Shown in pieces: positions 25,440 through 34,489 of a stretch of DNA of 64,000 bases (positions within the stretch are counted from its first letter, which is position 1; the number at the start of each line of letters is the position of its first letter). The stretch comes from Halalkalicoccus paucihalophilus (GTDB lineage: Archaea; Halobacteriota; Halobacteria; Halobacteriales; Halalkalicoccaceae): the NCBI RefSeq assembly GCF_001593955.1, contig NZ_LTAZ01000001.1:490014-554013 (forward strand), written 5' to 3'. The notes below the pieces were generated by a model. The model was not told the origin of the DNA and searched no databases. It saw only the letters and a program-made list of their open reading frames with translations. A program made the translations under genes and the position numbers.

Positions 25440-26213
25440 TCAGTCGTCGGCGGTCGCCGTCCGCTCGACGCGGGTGCCGTTGTGGCGACACTCCTCGAGG
25501 GCGTGTTTGGCTGCCATGCCGGCGTCGTGGGCGCTCGATCCACGACCGACGCCGACCTGCAGGTCGACGTCGACCTCGCCCGAGACGTGGCTGATGGCGT
25601 CCTCGTAGGAGGGTTCGGAGAGGCCGGGACAGGCCGCGATGACGTTGTCGCCGCCGACGAAAAAGGAAAGCGAGTCGTGTTCCTCGTACAGGTAGCGCAT
25701 CAGGGCGGCGTAGCCCTGTTCGATGGCGATGAATGTCTCGAAGGCGTCGACCCGGTCGGTGTAGGTGCCCGTGACGTCGATCACGTCGAAGTGGGCGATC
25801 TGGACGTCCTCCGTGGTTCGCTCGCCCTCGGGGAGGACCTCGCCGCCGAGGATCTCGGTTCGCGCGCCGTCCTGTGCGCTGCCGGCGGTCTGGAGCACCT
25901 CGGTGGCATCTACGAGCGCCGTCCGAGGGCTGGCGTCGCTGCCGATCCCCATGCTGACCGAGACGGGATACCGGTTGTCGATCGACTCCTGGATCAGTTC
26001 GTGGTCCGCCCGGTCGAGGCCGTTGGTGACGGCGATCATGTTGTCGAAGCGGGTGAAAAAGACGTAGCCGTCCTCCCGCCCGATCTGTTGGCAGAGATCG
26101 GCATAGAGGCGCGACTGTAGCGTCTGGAGATCGACCTCCCGGCGGGGTTCGGGCGTGACGGTCCACGGTCCGTAGTTATCGATCTGGACCAACGTGATCT
26201 GTGTCGTCGTCAC
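25440..26213 (-). CDS. gch3: GTP cyclohydrolase III (archaeal)
   Basis: 257 residues. It hydrolyses GTP to a formylaminopyrimidine phosphate, the first step of archaeal riboflavin and F420 synthesis. The N-terminus ITLVQIDNYGPWTVTPEPRREVDLQTLQSRLYADL and the two GGDEF-like halves (VFFTRFDNMIAVTNGL and LSFFVGGDNVIAACPG) are diagnostic. The start is GTG at 26213, with an AAATAAG element about 28 bases upstream lying in the 3' end of the preceding gene, so it may be made from its own promoter as well as by read-through. Confidence 0.93.
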   Translation of the reverse strand: MTTTQITLVQIDNYGPWTVTPEPRREVDLQTLQSRLYADLCQQIGREDGYVFFTRFDNMIAVTNGLDRADHELIQESIDNRYPVSVSMGIGSDASPRTALVDATEVLQTAGSAQDGARTEILGGEVLPEGERTTEDVQIAHFDVIDVTGTYTDRVDAFETFIAIEQGYAALMRYLYEEHDSLSFFVGGDNVIAACPGLSEPSYEDAISHVSGEVDVDLQVGVGRGSSAHDAGMAAKHALEECRHNGTRVERTATADD

Positions 26214-26239
26214 AATGACAGTACTGAGGGGCTATGCCC

Positions 26240-26866
26240 TTATTTCGTTTTGGAAATGTCCCACGGGGAGCGAACGCGCCCGAGCAGCCCCCGGAGTCGC
26301 TGGACGAACGGTTCGAGGACGGGGTTCGCGCCGACACAGAGGTACGCCGGCAGCGGGTCGTAGGTCGCGCCCCGCTCGACGGCCAGCGCCGCCGCGACCG
26401 CCCGGTGGTTGCCGTCGGCGACGTGCCACGGGACCGCCCCGCGCCGGGTCGAGAGCACGAGCGGGTCGGCGGTCGGCGGCGCGCGCGCGAGGCGCTCTAC
26501 GTCGGGTACGTCGACGCCCGTCTCGCGGGCCAGTTTTCGGGGATCTCCCCGGTCGATTCGCCGAGCACAGTCCCGCACCGTGCCCTTGGGCGAGAGCGCC
26601 CGCCAGCGGAGGTCGCTGGGCCCCTCGACGACGTGCAGGCGGTCGAAACGCGCCCGCGAGAGGGTCAGTCGATAGCAGGTAACGGGGGCGTCCCGCCAGA
26701 GGAACGCCGCCGCGCCGGGGTTCTCGCCCAAGAGCGCGTCGAACACCTCGCGGTCGGTGAGTCCCTCGGGTGGCGGCGCGTCGTGCTTCTCGCGCTCGCG
26801 GGCGAGCCAGGTGCGGATCACCGTCCCGCGGGGGACGCGCTCCACCGTCTCACCACCGGCCGGCAC
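26240..26866 (-). CDS. haloarchaeal protein, possible ParB/Srx-like fold
   Basis: 208 residues, Arg-rich for this genome. The segment RRGAVPWHVADGNHRAVAAALAVERG recalls the DGxHRxxAA motif of ParB/sulfiredoxin-like domains, with PLPAYLCVG after it. The N-terminal half is unassigned. The GTG start at 26866 is the longest option and not certain. It is 26 bases upstream of the GTP cyclohydrolase III gene. Function unknown. Confidence 0.6.
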   Translation of the reverse strand: MPAGGETVERVPRGTVIRTWLAREREKHDAPPPEGLTDREVFDALLGENPGAAAFLWRDAPVTCYRLTLSRARFDRLHVVEGPSDLRWRALSPKGTVRDCARRIDRGDPRKLARETGVDVPDVERLARAPPTADPLVLSTRRGAVPWHVADGNHRAVAAALAVERGATYDPLPAYLCVGANPVLEPFVQRLRGLLGRVRSPWDISKTK

Positions 26867-26892
26867 GGGGCGTGCTGATTCCGGATTGCATC

Positions 26893-27294
26893 TCAGTGGA
26901 ACTTGAGTTCGACCCGCCGGCCGTCGGGGTCCCGAACGTAGGCCGCCCAGTCCCGGCCGTAGGCCCCGAGACGCTCGCGCGGTTCGCCCTTCTCGACGGT
27001 GACGCCCGCTTCCCGAAGTTCCGAGAGGTAGTCCTCGATCGCCCCGCGTGAATCGGTGTCGTCCGAGCGAAGCAGGAGGCAGACGTGTTCGCCACCCACG
27101 TCGAACTCCCCGTCGGTGGGCACGAGATGCAGGTGTCTGCCCCCGGCGACGACCGCGACGAACGGCAACTCGCCCTCGTCGAAGTTCGCTCGATCTCGAA
27201 CCGGGAGGCCGAGCAGGTCGTGATAGAACCCGAGCGCCGTCTCGATGTCGCCGACGCGGATCGCGACGTGATCCAGATCGCTAACCTCGATCAT
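26893..27294 (-). CDS. VOC-family metalloprotein (glyoxalase-like)
   Basis: 133 residues. Two beta-alpha-beta-beta-beta repeats: DLDHVAIRVGDIETALGFYHDLLGLPV with His9 as first metal ligand, and the end RDPDGRRVELKFH with Glu as last ligand. HLHLVP and HVCLLL give the other positions. Such enzymes act as lyases, dioxygenases or resistance proteins, and the substrate is not predictable here. Leaderless start likely: GCTTTGAC element 26 bases upstream of ATG 27294. Confidence 0.85.
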   Translation of the reverse strand: MIEVSDLDHVAIRVGDIETALGFYHDLLGLPVRDRANFDEGELPFVAVVAGGRHLHLVPTDGEFDVGGEHVCLLLRSDDTDSRGAIEDYLSELREAGVTVEKGEPRERLGAYGRDWAAYVRDPDGRRVELKFH

Positions 27295-27334
27295 ACCGAC
27301 CGGAGGGGCCCGACCGTCAAAGCTTCGGGGGAGC

Positions 27335-27341
27335 GTTTATG
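27335..27341 (+). promoter_or_regulatory. TATA element before the Bat-like gene
   Basis: GTTTATG centred at 27338, 61 bases before the main ATG but 27 bases before the ATG of the micro-ORF at 27365. Confidence 0.5.
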
Positions 27342-27364
27342 CGGGTGTCGACCCTCGTGGCGGT

Positions 27365-27397
27365 ATGTTCGGACGCACGGTAACGGAGCGGGTGTGA
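27365..27397 (+). CDS. leaderless micro-ORF before the Bat-like gene
   Basis: Ten codons (MFGRTVTERV) then TGA, one base before the ATG of the regulator at 27399. Its ATG falls exactly where transcription should begin from the TATA element. Proposed leader peptide; no independent evidence of translation. Confidence 0.4.
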   Translation: MFGRTVTERV

Positions 27398-27398
27398 G

Positions 27399-29786
27399 AT
27401 GGTCGCTCGCGAGCGCGTCGAGCGCGATCCCCATGAGTTCGAGCGGACGTTTCGCCGGCTCACCGAGAGCGCCACGGAGGGGTTCTGGATCAGCGATCCC
27501 GGGTTCGAGGCCGTCTACGTCAACCCGGCGTTCGAGGAGATCTGGGGCCGCCCGCGCGAGCAGCTCTACGGGGACCCCGAGACGATGATCGAGGCGATCC
27601 ACCCCGAGGACAGAGAGCGTATCAAACGGGCGATCGGGGGGATGGTCGAGACCGGCGAGTTCGACGAGACCTACCGGATTCAGCGCCCGGCCGGCGAGGA
27701 ACGGTGGGTCCACGACCGGGGCTTTCCCGTCTACGATTCGGAGGGAGAACCCGTCCATCTAGCCGGGATCGTCACCGACGTCACCGACAGGAAGCGGACC
27801 GAGGCCGACCTGCGCCTGCAGCGCGACCGCATCGAGTGGATCGTCGAGACCAGCCCCGTCATGTTGCTCGTCATGGACGCCGACCGGACGATCACGTTTG
27901 CCAACGGGCGGACGGCGGAGGTGACCGGGGTCGACGAGATCGTCGGGACGACGTTCGAGGAGTTCCCGTGGGAACTGCTCCGGGACGAGGAGGACCGCGA
28001 GCCCCTCGCCGTCGATCGACTGCCGTTTGCGGTCGTCAGGGAGCGGGGCGAACCGGTCTACGACCTGCAGTACCCCGCGCGGGTCGGCGGCGAGTTCCGC
28101 TGGCTCAGCGTCAACGGCGCGCCGCTCTTCGACGATGGCGCGTTCGCCGGCGCGGTGTTCGCCGTCGAGGACATCACCGAGCGAAAGCGCCGCGAGGAGG
28201 TGCTGTCTGCGCTCCACGAGACCTCCCGCGAGATGATGCGCGCGGACTCACGGACGGCGGTCTACGAGATCGCCGTCGCGGCCGCGAGCGACCTGCTTTC
28301 GTTCTCCCGGGTCGCGTGCTACCGCCTCGAAACCGACGGGTACGCGCTCGAACCGGCGGCCCACAGCGCCGACGCCGCGGGGTTCGTCGGGGAACACGAC
28401 CGCATCGAGGACGGGGGACCGATCTGGGAGGCGTTCGTCGGGGATACGGTCGAACACGAGGGTGAGATCACGGCGATCGCGCTCGGCTCGCACGGCGTGT
28501 TCGCACTCCTCGGAACCGTCTCCGAGGAGGCGCTCTCGCTCGCCCGCGTGCTCTGTGACAACGCGGAGGCCGCCCTCGACCGGACCGACCGCGAGGGCGT
28601 CGTCGAGGCCCAGAGCGAGGCGCTCAGGCGGACCAACGACGAGCTCCAACGGGTCACACACGTCAGCGACCTCGTGCGCGACGTGACGGCGGCGCTCGTC
28701 CGGGCGAGTTCGCGTGAGGAGATCGACGCCGCCGTCTGCGAGCGCCTCGCGGCGGCCGACCGCTACCGGTTCGCGTGGATCGGTGACGATCGGGGGGAGC
28801 CGACCGCGTGGGCCGGCATCACCGAGTCGGCGCTCGCGGGGATCGAACGCGAGGGGGCGGGCTACGAGCCGCCCGCGGGGCGCGCGCTCCGGGCGGACGA
28901 GCCCGCAATCGACCGGAAACTGCTCGATTCGGCCCCGCCCGATCAGCGCGCCGACGCCCTCTCGAAGGACTACCGCTCGGTCGCGGCCGTCCCGCTCGTC
29001 CACCGCGACCGAACCTACGGCGTGTTGAGCGTCTACGCCGACCGCGGGGAGGCCTTCGACGGGGACGAACGCGAGGTGCTCGCCGAACTCGGTCGGACGG
29101 TCGGCTACGCGATCGACGCCGTCGAGACGCGGAACACGCTCGCGAGCGACGGCGCCACGGAACTGCGGTTCTCGGTCGCCGACGCGGGGACGCTTCCGTC
29201 CCTGCTCGCGGCGGGTACGCACCTCGAACACCGAGGGATCGTCCCCCGAGCGGACGGCTCGATCCGCTGGTTCGTCACCGTCGACGCCCCGCCGGATCGG
29301 GTGCGGTCGACGGCGGCCGATATCGGGTCGATCGAGCGCGTTCAACCGATCGTCACGGAGGGGACGACGCTACTCGAGTGTGTCGTTCGCCCGCCGTGTC
29401 TGCTCTCGGCGTTCGTCGAACACGGCGTGACGATCGCCGAACTCGCGGCGAGCGGTGCGGAGACGACCGTCACCGTCGAGGCCGCCGACGCCGACGTGCG
29501 ATCGCTGTGTGAGACGCTCGAATCGCGGTACGACGCCGAGTTGACCGGGAAACAACGGCTCGAGCGCCCGCCCCGGACCCCCGAGGAGCGCTACTCGGGG
29601 GTCGCCACGGACCTGACCGACCGGCAACACGAGATCCTCGAGATCGCCCACCTCAGCGGCTACTTCGAGACCCCCCGGCGGATCACGGGCGCGGAACTCG
29701 CCGAGCGCCTCGGGATCAACCGCTCGACGTTCCACCGCACGCTTCGGGCGGCCGAACAGGCGGCGTTCGACGCGCTGCTGGAGTGA
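27399..29786 (+). CDS. Bat-like PAS/GAF sensor with HTH_10 output
   Basis: 795 residues. A one-protein sensor-regulator of the bacterio-opsin activator type. Two PAS domains (about 15-130 and 140-265, the first with YVNPAFEEIWG and each ending in DVTDRKR or DITERKR), two GAF domains (about 270-400 and 420-575), the BAT domain (580-715), and the C-terminal HTH_10 (TDRQHEILEIAHLSGYFETPRRITGAELAERLGINRSTFHRTLRAAE). Soluble, so it reads an internal signal such as redox or light; the ligand is unknown. The nearby targets are unclear. A micro-ORF precedes it by one base. Confidence 0.88.
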   Translation: MVARERVERDPHEFERTFRRLTESATEGFWISDPGFEAVYVNPAFEEIWGRPREQLYGDPETMIEAIHPEDRERIKRAIGGMVETGEFDETYRIQRPAGEERWVHDRGFPVYDSEGEPVHLAGIVTDVTDRKRTEADLRLQRDRIEWIVETSPVMLLVMDADRTITFANGRTAEVTGVDEIVGTTFEEFPWELLRDEEDREPLAVDRLPFAVVRERGEPVYDLQYPARVGGEFRWLSVNGAPLFDDGAFAGAVFAVEDITERKRREEVLSALHETSREMMRADSRTAVYEIAVAAASDLLSFSRVACYRLETDGYALEPAAHSADAAGFVGEHDRIEDGGPIWEAFVGDTVEHEGEITAIALGSHGVFALLGTVSEEALSLARVLCDNAEAALDRTDREGVVEAQSEALRRTNDELQRVTHVSDLVRDVTAALVRASSREEIDAAVCERLAAADRYRFAWIGDDRGEPTAWAGITESALAGIEREGAGYEPPAGRALRADEPAIDRKLLDSAPPDQRADALSKDYRSVAAVPLVHRDRTYGVLSVYADRGEAFDGDEREVLAELGRTVGYAIDAVETRNTLASDGATELRFSVADAGTLPSLLAAGTHLEHRGIVPRADGSIRWFVTVDAPPDRVRSTAADIGSIERVQPIVTEGTTLLECVVRPPCLLSAFVEHGVTIAELAASGAETTVTVEAADADVRSLCETLESRYDAELTGKQRLERPPRTPEERYSGVATDLTDRQHEILEIAHLSGYFETPRRITGAELAERLGINRSTFHRTLRAAEQAAFDALLE

Positions 29787-29788
29787 GT

Positions 29789-29800
29789 GCAACCAGTTGC
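29789..29800. repeat. palindrome GCAAC-CA-GTTGC, copy 1
   Basis: Inverted repeat three bases beyond the Bat-like gene. It starts 31 bases (about three helix turns) before the matching core of copy 2. Possible paired protein-binding site. Confidence 0.4.
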
Positions 29801-29818
29801 ATCGGTCCCGAAACGACC

Positions 29819-29832
29819 CGCAACGGGTTGCG
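29819..29832. repeat. palindrome CGCAAC-GG-GTTGCG, copy 2
   Basis: Six-pair inverted repeat with the same GCAAC-NN-GTTGC core as copy 1. Confidence 0.4.
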
Positions 29833-30195
29833 CCCCAACGTTTCCCCGTCGGGAGCGGTACGGTCGGACTGGCGTGTCACGCAGGACACGTACGTCAGAG
29901 GCACCTACTCTAATCGAGGCGCGTCGCACCGACCGTCCGCGGCACAACGGGCTGGGGTTAGTCTGCCCGTTGATACTCGCTCGCCTCTCGCCGGGCACGA
30001 GGAGGTCCACGCAGCCACACCACATCCACACGACACGCTCGCCGGGACGACCCGTCTCCTCTTGCAGTCGTTCTCGCTCGATTCGCTCGCCGAGCGATCC
30101 GTTTCCGGCTACGGAACCCACAGCACCACTTGACCCGGAACCGGTCGTCCGTGCGGGGCAACGGCTACAGCCTCCGGTGTCGTAGATCGATCACG

Positions 30196-30228
30196 ATGAA
30201 CGGGGGGCGACCGTGGACGAGGCCGTAG
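30196..30228 (+). CDS. possible micro-ORF overlapping the CHR transporter start
   Basis: Ten codons (MNGGRPWTRP) then TAG, in a different frame and overlapping the GTG start of the transporter by 16 bases. A weak ggctacag lies 28 bases upstream. Weaker than the other micro-ORFs. Confidence 0.2.
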   Translation: MNGGRPWTRP

Positions 30229-31601
30229 CTCGGACGGCGTATCGCGGCGAGGCGAGCCGCCGGCGACTCCTCGAAATCGCCCGGTACTTCCTCTTTATCG
30301 GGACCGTCGGCTTCGGCGGCCCGCTCGTCCACATCGCGATGATGGAGGACGATCTGGTGGGCGAAAACAGCAGGGAGTGGACTGAGCACTCGACGTTCAT
30401 GGAGGGGCTCGCCATCTGTAACGTGCTTCCGGGGCCGGCCTCGACCCAGTTGGGGATCTTCATGGGCTGGGTCTACGCGGGGGTGCCCGGTGCGCTCGTC
30501 GCCGGCGTCTTCTTCATGCTTCCCACGTTCGTCATCGTCGTGGTCTTCTCGTGGCTCTACTTCGCCTATCGAGCGCTGCCGGCGGTCGGGGCGGTGTTCT
30601 ACGGGATCAACCCCGTCGTGATCGGGCTGATCGTCGGCGCGTGTCACTCGATGGCCCACAGCGCCCTCGCGGCGGGAGAGGGAGGTCGCGAGGTCGGCAT
30701 CGGCTCGAACCGCTGGACGGTCGACCCCTTCCTGTTGGCGCTCCTGATCGCCGCGACGGTCGTGGTCGCGACCTTCAACCCGAACCCCGTCCTCGTGTTC
30801 GTCGTCGCCGGGCTGTTCGCGGTCGCGGTCTACCGGACCGACTGGGTGCGCGAGAACCGCGACCGCGTCACCGGCTGGGGTATCGTAGCGGTTGCCACCG
30901 GCGCTCTCTACGCCCTCCGCGAGCGGCTGTTGGGCCTGCTCGGACCCGCGGCGAGCGGGGCGCTCGAGGCCAGCCCGGTCTGGGGGCTCGCGCTCGCCCT
31001 CTGGTCGAACCCGTGGGTCCAGCTGTTCGCCTTCATGGTCTATACGGGTTCGTTCATCTACGGCGGCGGGCTCGTCCTGATCCCCTTCATCGAACTCTAC
31101 GTGGTGCGGGAGTTCGGCTGGCTCACGGGAACCGAGTTCGTGGATGGGATCGCGATCGGCCAGCTCTCGCCCGGTCCGGTGGTGATGACGACCGCCTTCG
31201 TCGGGTATGCGCTCATGCTCGATACCTACGGGCTGATCGCGCTCGCGGTCCTCGGTGCGCTCGTCGCCACGGTAGGTGCGTTCGGCCCCTCGTTTCTGTT
31301 CATCGTCGGCTTCTTCCCATACTTCGCGAGGGTGCGCGAGAACGAACTCGTCCAGTCGGCGCTCGTGGGGGTCAATGCCGCCGTGGTCGGTGCGATCCTC
31401 GGTGCGACCGTCGTCCTCGCTGCCGGGTCGTTCGTCGTCGCGGTACCGACCTTTCCCGTACGGATCGCCGGGACCGTCGTCGACCTGTTCACGGTGGGGA
31501 TCGCGGTCGTCACCTACTGGCTGTTCGTTCGCGGGGTTCACGCCGCCGCCCTCGTCCTCGGAGGTGGCGCAGTCGGCGTCGGGGCCGTCCTGTTGGGGTA
31601 G
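30213..31601 (+). CDS. CHR-family transporter (ChrA-like)
   Basis: 462 residues, bidomain CHR protein. The two homologous halves are marked by FIGTVGFGGPLVHIAMMEDDLV...NVLPGPASTQLGIFMGW and YTGSFIYGGGLVLIPFIE...IGQLSPGPVVMTTAFVGY. About ten membrane segments. Family members export chromate or sulfate-like anions; resistance to chromate is known for bacterial ChrA and only inferred here. The start is GTG at 30213; an upstream ATG at 30196 is out of frame. Confidence 0.88.
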   Translation: MDEAVARTAYRGEASRRRLLEIARYFLFIGTVGFGGPLVHIAMMEDDLVGENSREWTEHSTFMEGLAICNVLPGPASTQLGIFMGWVYAGVPGALVAGVFFMLPTFVIVVVFSWLYFAYRALPAVGAVFYGINPVVIGLIVGACHSMAHSALAAGEGGREVGIGSNRWTVDPFLLALLIAATVVVATFNPNPVLVFVVAGLFAVAVYRTDWVRENRDRVTGWGIVAVATGALYALRERLLGLLGPAASGALEASPVWGLALALWSNPWVQLFAFMVYTGSFIYGGGLVLIPFIELYVVREFGWLTGTEFVDGIAIGQLSPGPVVMTTAFVGYALMLDTYGLIALAVLGALVATVGAFGPSFLFIVGFFPYFARVRENELVQSALVGVNAAVVGAILGATVVLAAGSFVVAVPTFPVRIAGTVVDLFTVGIAVVTYWLFVRGVHAAALVLGGGAVGVGAVLLG

Positions 31602-31679
31602 CTCGACGAGCCCAACGACGGTCACCACAGCGACCGAAGCGATTTACGTCGTGGGCCGAGTAGCGGCCGTCACGAGGCC

Positions 31680-33017
31680 ATGAGCGGGGACTCCGATTCA
31701 CCGGACACGATCGCGGCGTACCGGCGGTTCGTCTCGCTCGAACGCGACGTGTTCGTCCTCTCGGTCGCGATGTTCGCCTTCAGTCTGGGGTTCCAGATGA
31801 CCTCGCGGTACGTCCCCGAGTACATGGCCGCCCTCGGGGCCAGCGCGGTCGTCATCGGGCTGTTCGGAACGGTGGGAAACGTCATCAGCGCCCTGTACCC
31901 CTATCCGGGTGGCGCGCTCTCGGATAGAATGGGGTCGCGGCTCTCGCTGACCGTCTTCGGCCTGCTGTCGAGTCTCGGCTTCCTGTTCTGGCTGATCGCT
32001 CCGACGCTCGGACCCATCGAACTCGGGGCGGTCACGCTCGAACCGTGGATCTGGATCTTCGTCGGGCTGTTTCTGGCCCAAGCGTGGAAGTCCTTCGGGC
32101 TGGGTGCGACCTTCGCCATCGTCAAGCAGTCGGTCCCGCCCTCCCAGCTCGCCCGCGGCTTCGCCAGTACCGAAGTCTTTCGCCGGTCGGCCTTCCTCGT
32201 CGGCCCGCTGATCGCCGCCGGCGTGCTGTACTTCTTCGCCGACTTCGCCGTCGGTTTTCGGTACGTGCTCGCGGTCGCGGTCGTCTTCGGCGTCGCCGCG
32301 ACCGCCGTCCAGCACTACCTGTACGACTCGGAGGAGGACTCCTTCGGCAAGGAGTTCGAGGGGCTGATCGCGATTCGCAACGACCTTCGAAACCTCCCGT
32401 CCGAACTCCGGCCCCTGCTCGTGGGTGACATCCTCGTCAGGTTCGGAAACGGCATGGTCTACGTCTTCTTCGTGATCGTCGTCACGCAGTTCCTCGAAGT
32501 CGGACTCGAACTCGGCCCCCTTTCGCTCTCGCCCGCCGTCTTCTTCGGCGTTCTCCTGGCGATCGAGATGGTGGTCGCGCTCGTCTCGATGCCGCCCGCC
32601 GCGAAGATCGCCGAATCGGTAGGGCTGAAGCCGGTCGTCGCGCTCGGCTTTGCGGTCTACGCGGTCTTTCCCGTCCTCCTCGTCTCCGCGCCCGACGACG
32701 CCCTTGTCGTCGCCCTGCTCTTTGCCTTCTCGGGGCTTCGATTCGCGGGGCTCCCCGCCCACAAGGCGCTGATCGTCGGGCCCGCAGAACGCGACACCGG
32801 GGGACGGGTCTCGGGATCGTACTACCTCGTTCGGAACCTGCTGGTTATCCCGAGCGCCGCCCTCGGAGGGGTGCTCTACGGCGGGCTCTCGATTCCCGGC
32901 ACCGACCTCGCCTACGCGGGCAGTCCGACGCTGGCGTTCGCGCTCGCGAGCCTGATCGGGGTCGTCGGAACCGTCTATTTCCTCGTCTTCGGCGAGGAGT
33001 TCGAGGCCTACGCCTAG
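31680..33017 (+). CDS. MFS transporter
   Basis: 445 residues with about 11-12 membrane helices. The MFS cytoplasmic loop motif is seen as GGALSDRMGSRLSLTVFGLLSS after helix 2. A charged central loop (DSEEDSFGKEFEGLIAIRNDLRNL, about 215-240) divides two six-helix halves. Substrate unknown; the look is of a drug or sugar-phosphate exporter. A gatttacg element about 35 bases upstream predicts a short leader. It overlaps the convergent MATE gene by 4 bases. Confidence 0.85.
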   Translation: MSGDSDSPDTIAAYRRFVSLERDVFVLSVAMFAFSLGFQMTSRYVPEYMAALGASAVVIGLFGTVGNVISALYPYPGGALSDRMGSRLSLTVFGLLSSLGFLFWLIAPTLGPIELGAVTLEPWIWIFVGLFLAQAWKSFGLGATFAIVKQSVPPSQLARGFASTEVFRRSAFLVGPLIAAGVLYFFADFAVGFRYVLAVAVVFGVAATAVQHYLYDSEEDSFGKEFEGLIAIRNDLRNLPSELRPLLVGDILVRFGNGMVYVFFVIVVTQFLEVGLELGPLSLSPAVFFGVLLAIEMVVALVSMPPAAKIAESVGLKPVVALGFAVYAVFPVLLVSAPDDALVVALLFAFSGLRFAGLPAHKALIVGPAERDTGGRVSGSYYLVRNLLVIPSAALGGVLYGGLSIPGTDLAYAGSPTLAFALASLIGVVGTVYFLVFGEEFEAYA

Positions 33018-34489
33018 TCGCCCGGCGTCGGGTGCGGCGCCCGGTCGACGACGCCCTCGGTCCAGGTCCCCCGGAGGAACCACGCGCAGGTGGTGAGCGC
33101 GCTCAGGACGTACGAGATCGCGACGGCGTACCAGACGCCGGTGACGCCCATGCCGACCCAGACGAGGAGGGCGTACGAGATCGGGATCCGGTAGAGCCAG
33201 AGCTCCTGTGTCGAGAAGACCATCGCGAGGCGCGTGCTACCGCTGCCGCGAAAGCCACCCAGCGCGATCTGGAAGACGCCCAAAAAGAGGTACGCCGGCC
33301 CGGCGATGGTGATGTAGGCCGCGCCGATCTCGATGACGCTTTCGGTACTCTCGCCGCCGCCGGCCGCGAGGAAGAAGCCGACGATCCCCTCTGCGAAGGG
33401 GTAGGCCAGCGCGGTCACGACGGCGAAGATCGAGACGACGACCACGCCGCTGACGTAGACCGCGCGCTTCGCGCGCTCGACCTGGTCGGCCCCGAGGTTC
33501 TGGCCGACGACGGTCTCGGTGCCGCGGGCGAGCCCGAGCGCCGGGAGGAAGAGCAGCGACGAGAGCCGGTTGACGATCCCGTAGGCGGCGACGGCGTCGT
33601 CACCGGCCAGCGCGATGATCGCGGTCAGGGCGGCGATCCCGAGCCCGCGAAGCCCCTGTTCTGCGGCCGTCGGCGCGCCGATATCGAGGATCTCGCGGAT
33701 CGTCTCGGGATCCGGGCGAAGATCGTCGAAGGAAGGTTCGAGTCCGACACTCCCGCTAAAGAGGAGGTACAGGCCGACTGCCGCGGCGGTCCCCCGTGAG
33801 AAGACGGTGGCGATGGCCGCGCCGGTCACGCCGTAGCCCGAAAAGCCCGTCAGCGAGTGAAGCGTCGCCTCCAGTCCGGAGAGCCCGACCCAGCCGAAGA
33901 CCGGGTTGCCCGAAAAGCCGAGGATCAGGAACGGATCGAGGACGACGTTGAGCGCGACGCTGATGACCATCAGGTACAGCGGCGTCTTCGTATCGCCCCA
34001 GCCCCGCGAGAGCGCATCGAAGATGAAAAACCAGAACATGAACGCGATCCCCAGAAAGACGATTCTGGTGTACTGCACCGCGAACGTATACGGATCGGTT
34101 CCGGGCGTCGCCCCGATCACGGAGACGAGCCACGGCGTCAGAACGTAACCGACGGCGGCGAAGACGGCCGCGACGAGCGTTACGAACGAGAGGGTCTGGC
34201 CGGCGACGTGATGGGACTGGACGAACGAGCCCGCCCCCTTGTGCTGGGCGACCAGCACCGTGCCCGCGACCGTCAGCCCGCCGCCGACGCTCACCATCAG
34301 GAAGACGATGGGCCACGCATACGAGAGAGCGGCCACCGCCTCGGGGCCCAGCCGACCGACCCAGTAGGTGTCGGCGAGGTTGTAGCCGACGTTGAGTACC
34401 TGCGAGGCGACGATCGGGGCCGAAAGCAACAGGAGGGGTTTCGCGAGCGCCCCGTCGATGACGTCCACCGAGCGGTCGTGCTTGCTCAT
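33014..34489 (-). CDS. MATE family efflux transporter
   Basis: 491 residues, 12 membrane helices. The N-terminus has PLLLLSAPIVASQVLNVGYNLADTYWVGRLGPEAVAALSYAWP, the MATE start, and the second half repeats the pattern (ILDIGAPTAAEQGLRGLGIAALTAIIALAGDDAVAAYGIVNRL). These proteins expel cationic drugs using H+ or Na+. It overlaps the TetR gene by 4 bases, so the repressor and its likely target pump form one operon controlled by the palindrome at 35080-35097. Confidence 0.92.
   Translation of the reverse strand: MSKHDRSVDVIDGALAKPLLLLSAPIVASQVLNVGYNLADTYWVGRLGPEAVAALSYAWPIVFLMVSVGGGLTVAGTVLVAQHKGAGSFVQSHHVAGQTLSFVTLVAAVFAAVGYVLTPWLVSVIGATPGTDPYTFAVQYTRIVFLGIAFMFWFFIFDALSRGWGDTKTPLYLMVISVALNVVLDPFLILGFSGNPVFGWVGLSGLEATLHSLTGFSGYGVTGAAIATVFSRGTAAAVGLYLLFSGSVGLEPSFDDLRPDPETIREILDIGAPTAAEQGLRGLGIAALTAIIALAGDDAVAAYGIVNRLSSLLFLPALGLARGTETVVGQNLGADQVERAKRAVYVSGVVVVSIFAVVTALAYPFAEGIVGFFLAAGGGESTESVIEIGAAYITIAGPAYLFLGVFQIALGGFRGSGSTRLAMVFSTQELWLYRIPISYALLVWVGMGVTGVWYAVAISYVLSALTTCAWFLRGTWTEGVVDRAPHPTPGD

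Larger units (their letters stand above)
29787..30195. other. 409-base intergenic region, mostly featureless
   Basis: No convincing gene. Open frames on both strands have no start context and give Arg/Ser/Pro-rich nonsense. The only structure noticed is a pair of GCAAC-NN-GTTGC palindromes at its left end. Confidence 0.6.

Noticed and set aside
29787..30185. Possible gene between the Bat-like regulator and the CHR transporter
   Set aside because: Codon use and amino-acid composition are unlike neighbouring proteins and no promoter with correct spacing was found.
30165..33083. Two long minus-strand open frames opposite the CHR and MFS transporters
   Set aside because: They are shadows of membrane-protein genes: composition rich in Asp, Arg and Glu, no start context, no family match.
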